Positions 24,332 through 24,707 of a stretch of DNA of 24,707 nucleotides are shown in pieces. A model generated the notes under the pieces. That model did no database searches and was not told the DNA's origin. It saw only the letters and a list, made by a program, of their open reading frames with translations. The stretch is from CAYWTX01 sp964461295. Its GTDB lineage: Bacteria; Planctomycetota; Phycisphaerae; SM23-33. Position numbers and translations under genes: made by a program. The DNA lies in assembly GCA_964461295.1 (NCBI GenBank), contig CAYWTX010000575.1, positions 1-24,707 of the forward strand, given 5' to 3'. Within the stretch, counting starts at the first letter, position 1. Each line of letters opens with the position of its first letter.

Positions 24332-24707
24332 CGCCGAATTCCGCTCAGGTTCGGTCCGCCACGCCAACCGGCTCCACAACTCATCGTTCAACCGCCAAAA
24401 GGGCCCCTGCGTTACGCAAGGCGACGCATTTCGCGGAAAGATACCGAGATGGAATGGCGCGCCGCAACCCCCGCCCTCACGGGCGGGGCAACCTGCTATC
24501 GGCCCTCCGGGCCTTGTTGCCCCATTGGGAGCAACCCCCCCGCCCCCCCGCCCTCACGGGCGGGGCAACCTGCTGTCGGCCCTCCGGGCCTTGCGCCCTA
24601 TTGGGAGCAACCCCACCCCCGCCCTCACGGGCGGGGCAACCTGCTGTCGGCCCTCCGGGCCTTGTTGCCCTATTGGGAGCAACACCCCCGCCCCCCCGCC
24701 CTCACGG
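24332..24707. other. Upstream region of the propeller-dikinase block
   Basis: It carries no gene. About 130 bp next to the propeller start are ordinary sequence, presumably with the promoter; the remaining 240 bp are the tandem array at 24465-24707. Confidence 0.6.
24465..24707. repeat. Tandem array of 71-77 bp three-hairpin units (continues past window end)
   Basis: Three complete units and the start of a fourth are visible. The landmark GCCCTCACGG begins at 24473, 24550, 24621 and 24698 (periods 77, 71, 77). Each unit contains CCCGCCC-TCAC-GGGCGGG (7-8 bp stem), then GGCCC-TCC-GGGCC, then an inverted pair around TTGTTGCCC-TATT-GGGAGCAAC. A C-rich linker of variable length joins the units. 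The periods are not multiples of three and no frame is kept, so the array is non-coding. Confidence 0.9.

Noticed and set aside
24465..24707. CRISPR array at the right edge
   Set aside because: The whole 71-77 bp unit is repeated, with no unique spacers between short repeats, and no cas genes are near.

Overview
The window is GC-rich chromosomal DNA, most likely from a member of the Planctomycetota (Phycisphaerae or a related uncultured lineage). The basis is the gene mix, not a marker gene: a PEP-CTERM protein, a large membrane-anchored PQQ-type beta-propeller, a BlaI/M56 pair whose peptidase carries EF-hands, a diheme cytochrome-propeller fusion, a diderm lpxA, and intergenic spaces filled with small hairpin-rich repeats. 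I found no rRNA, tRNA, CRISPR array or transposase.

Layout, left to right. Positions 1-2596 (minus) hold a type II secretion/type IV pilus module: gspE/pilB followed by gspF/pilC, which is cut by the window edge. The two are separated by an unusual 8-bp tandem repeat. Positions 2597-3138 are intergenic and carry overlapping palindromes and a 184-bp element with terminal inverted repeats. Positions 3139-5780 (minus) encode a BlaI-type repressor translationally coupled (GTGA overlap) to a BlaR1-like M56 membrane metallopeptidase; seven EF-hand loops occupy the place where a beta-lactam sensor would sit. Positions 5941-6066 are a textbook MITE with 24-bp inverted ends and a perfect 8-bp target duplication. 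Positions 6367-7978 contain a PEP-CTERM exported protein behind a long predicted leader that starts at a near-consensus promoter. Positions 8100-10348 (plus) encode a secreted GH127-type beta-L-arabinofuranosidase. A convergent isochorismatase-fold protein follows, with Ser at the expected catalytic Cys position. Then come dxs and ispA (isoprenoid precursors, minus), and lpxA (lipid A, plus) with its own -10 box and a 5' hairpin.

Positions 15513-15935 are a convergent gap made of inverted repetitive DNA. Positions 15936-24331 (minus) form one co-directional block of four genes: a three-helix membrane-anchored PQQ-like propeller, an RPH-like ATP dikinase coupled to it by an ATGA overlap, an EMC3/TMCO1-like (Oxa1 superfamily) membrane protein, and a propeller-diheme cytochrome c. 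The window ends inside a tandem array of 71-77 bp units, each able to form three hairpins, directly upstream of this block.

The best candidates for something not yet described are the four-gene block with its upstream array, and the EF-hand version of the BlaI/BlaR1 switch. Functions beyond the family level are inference.
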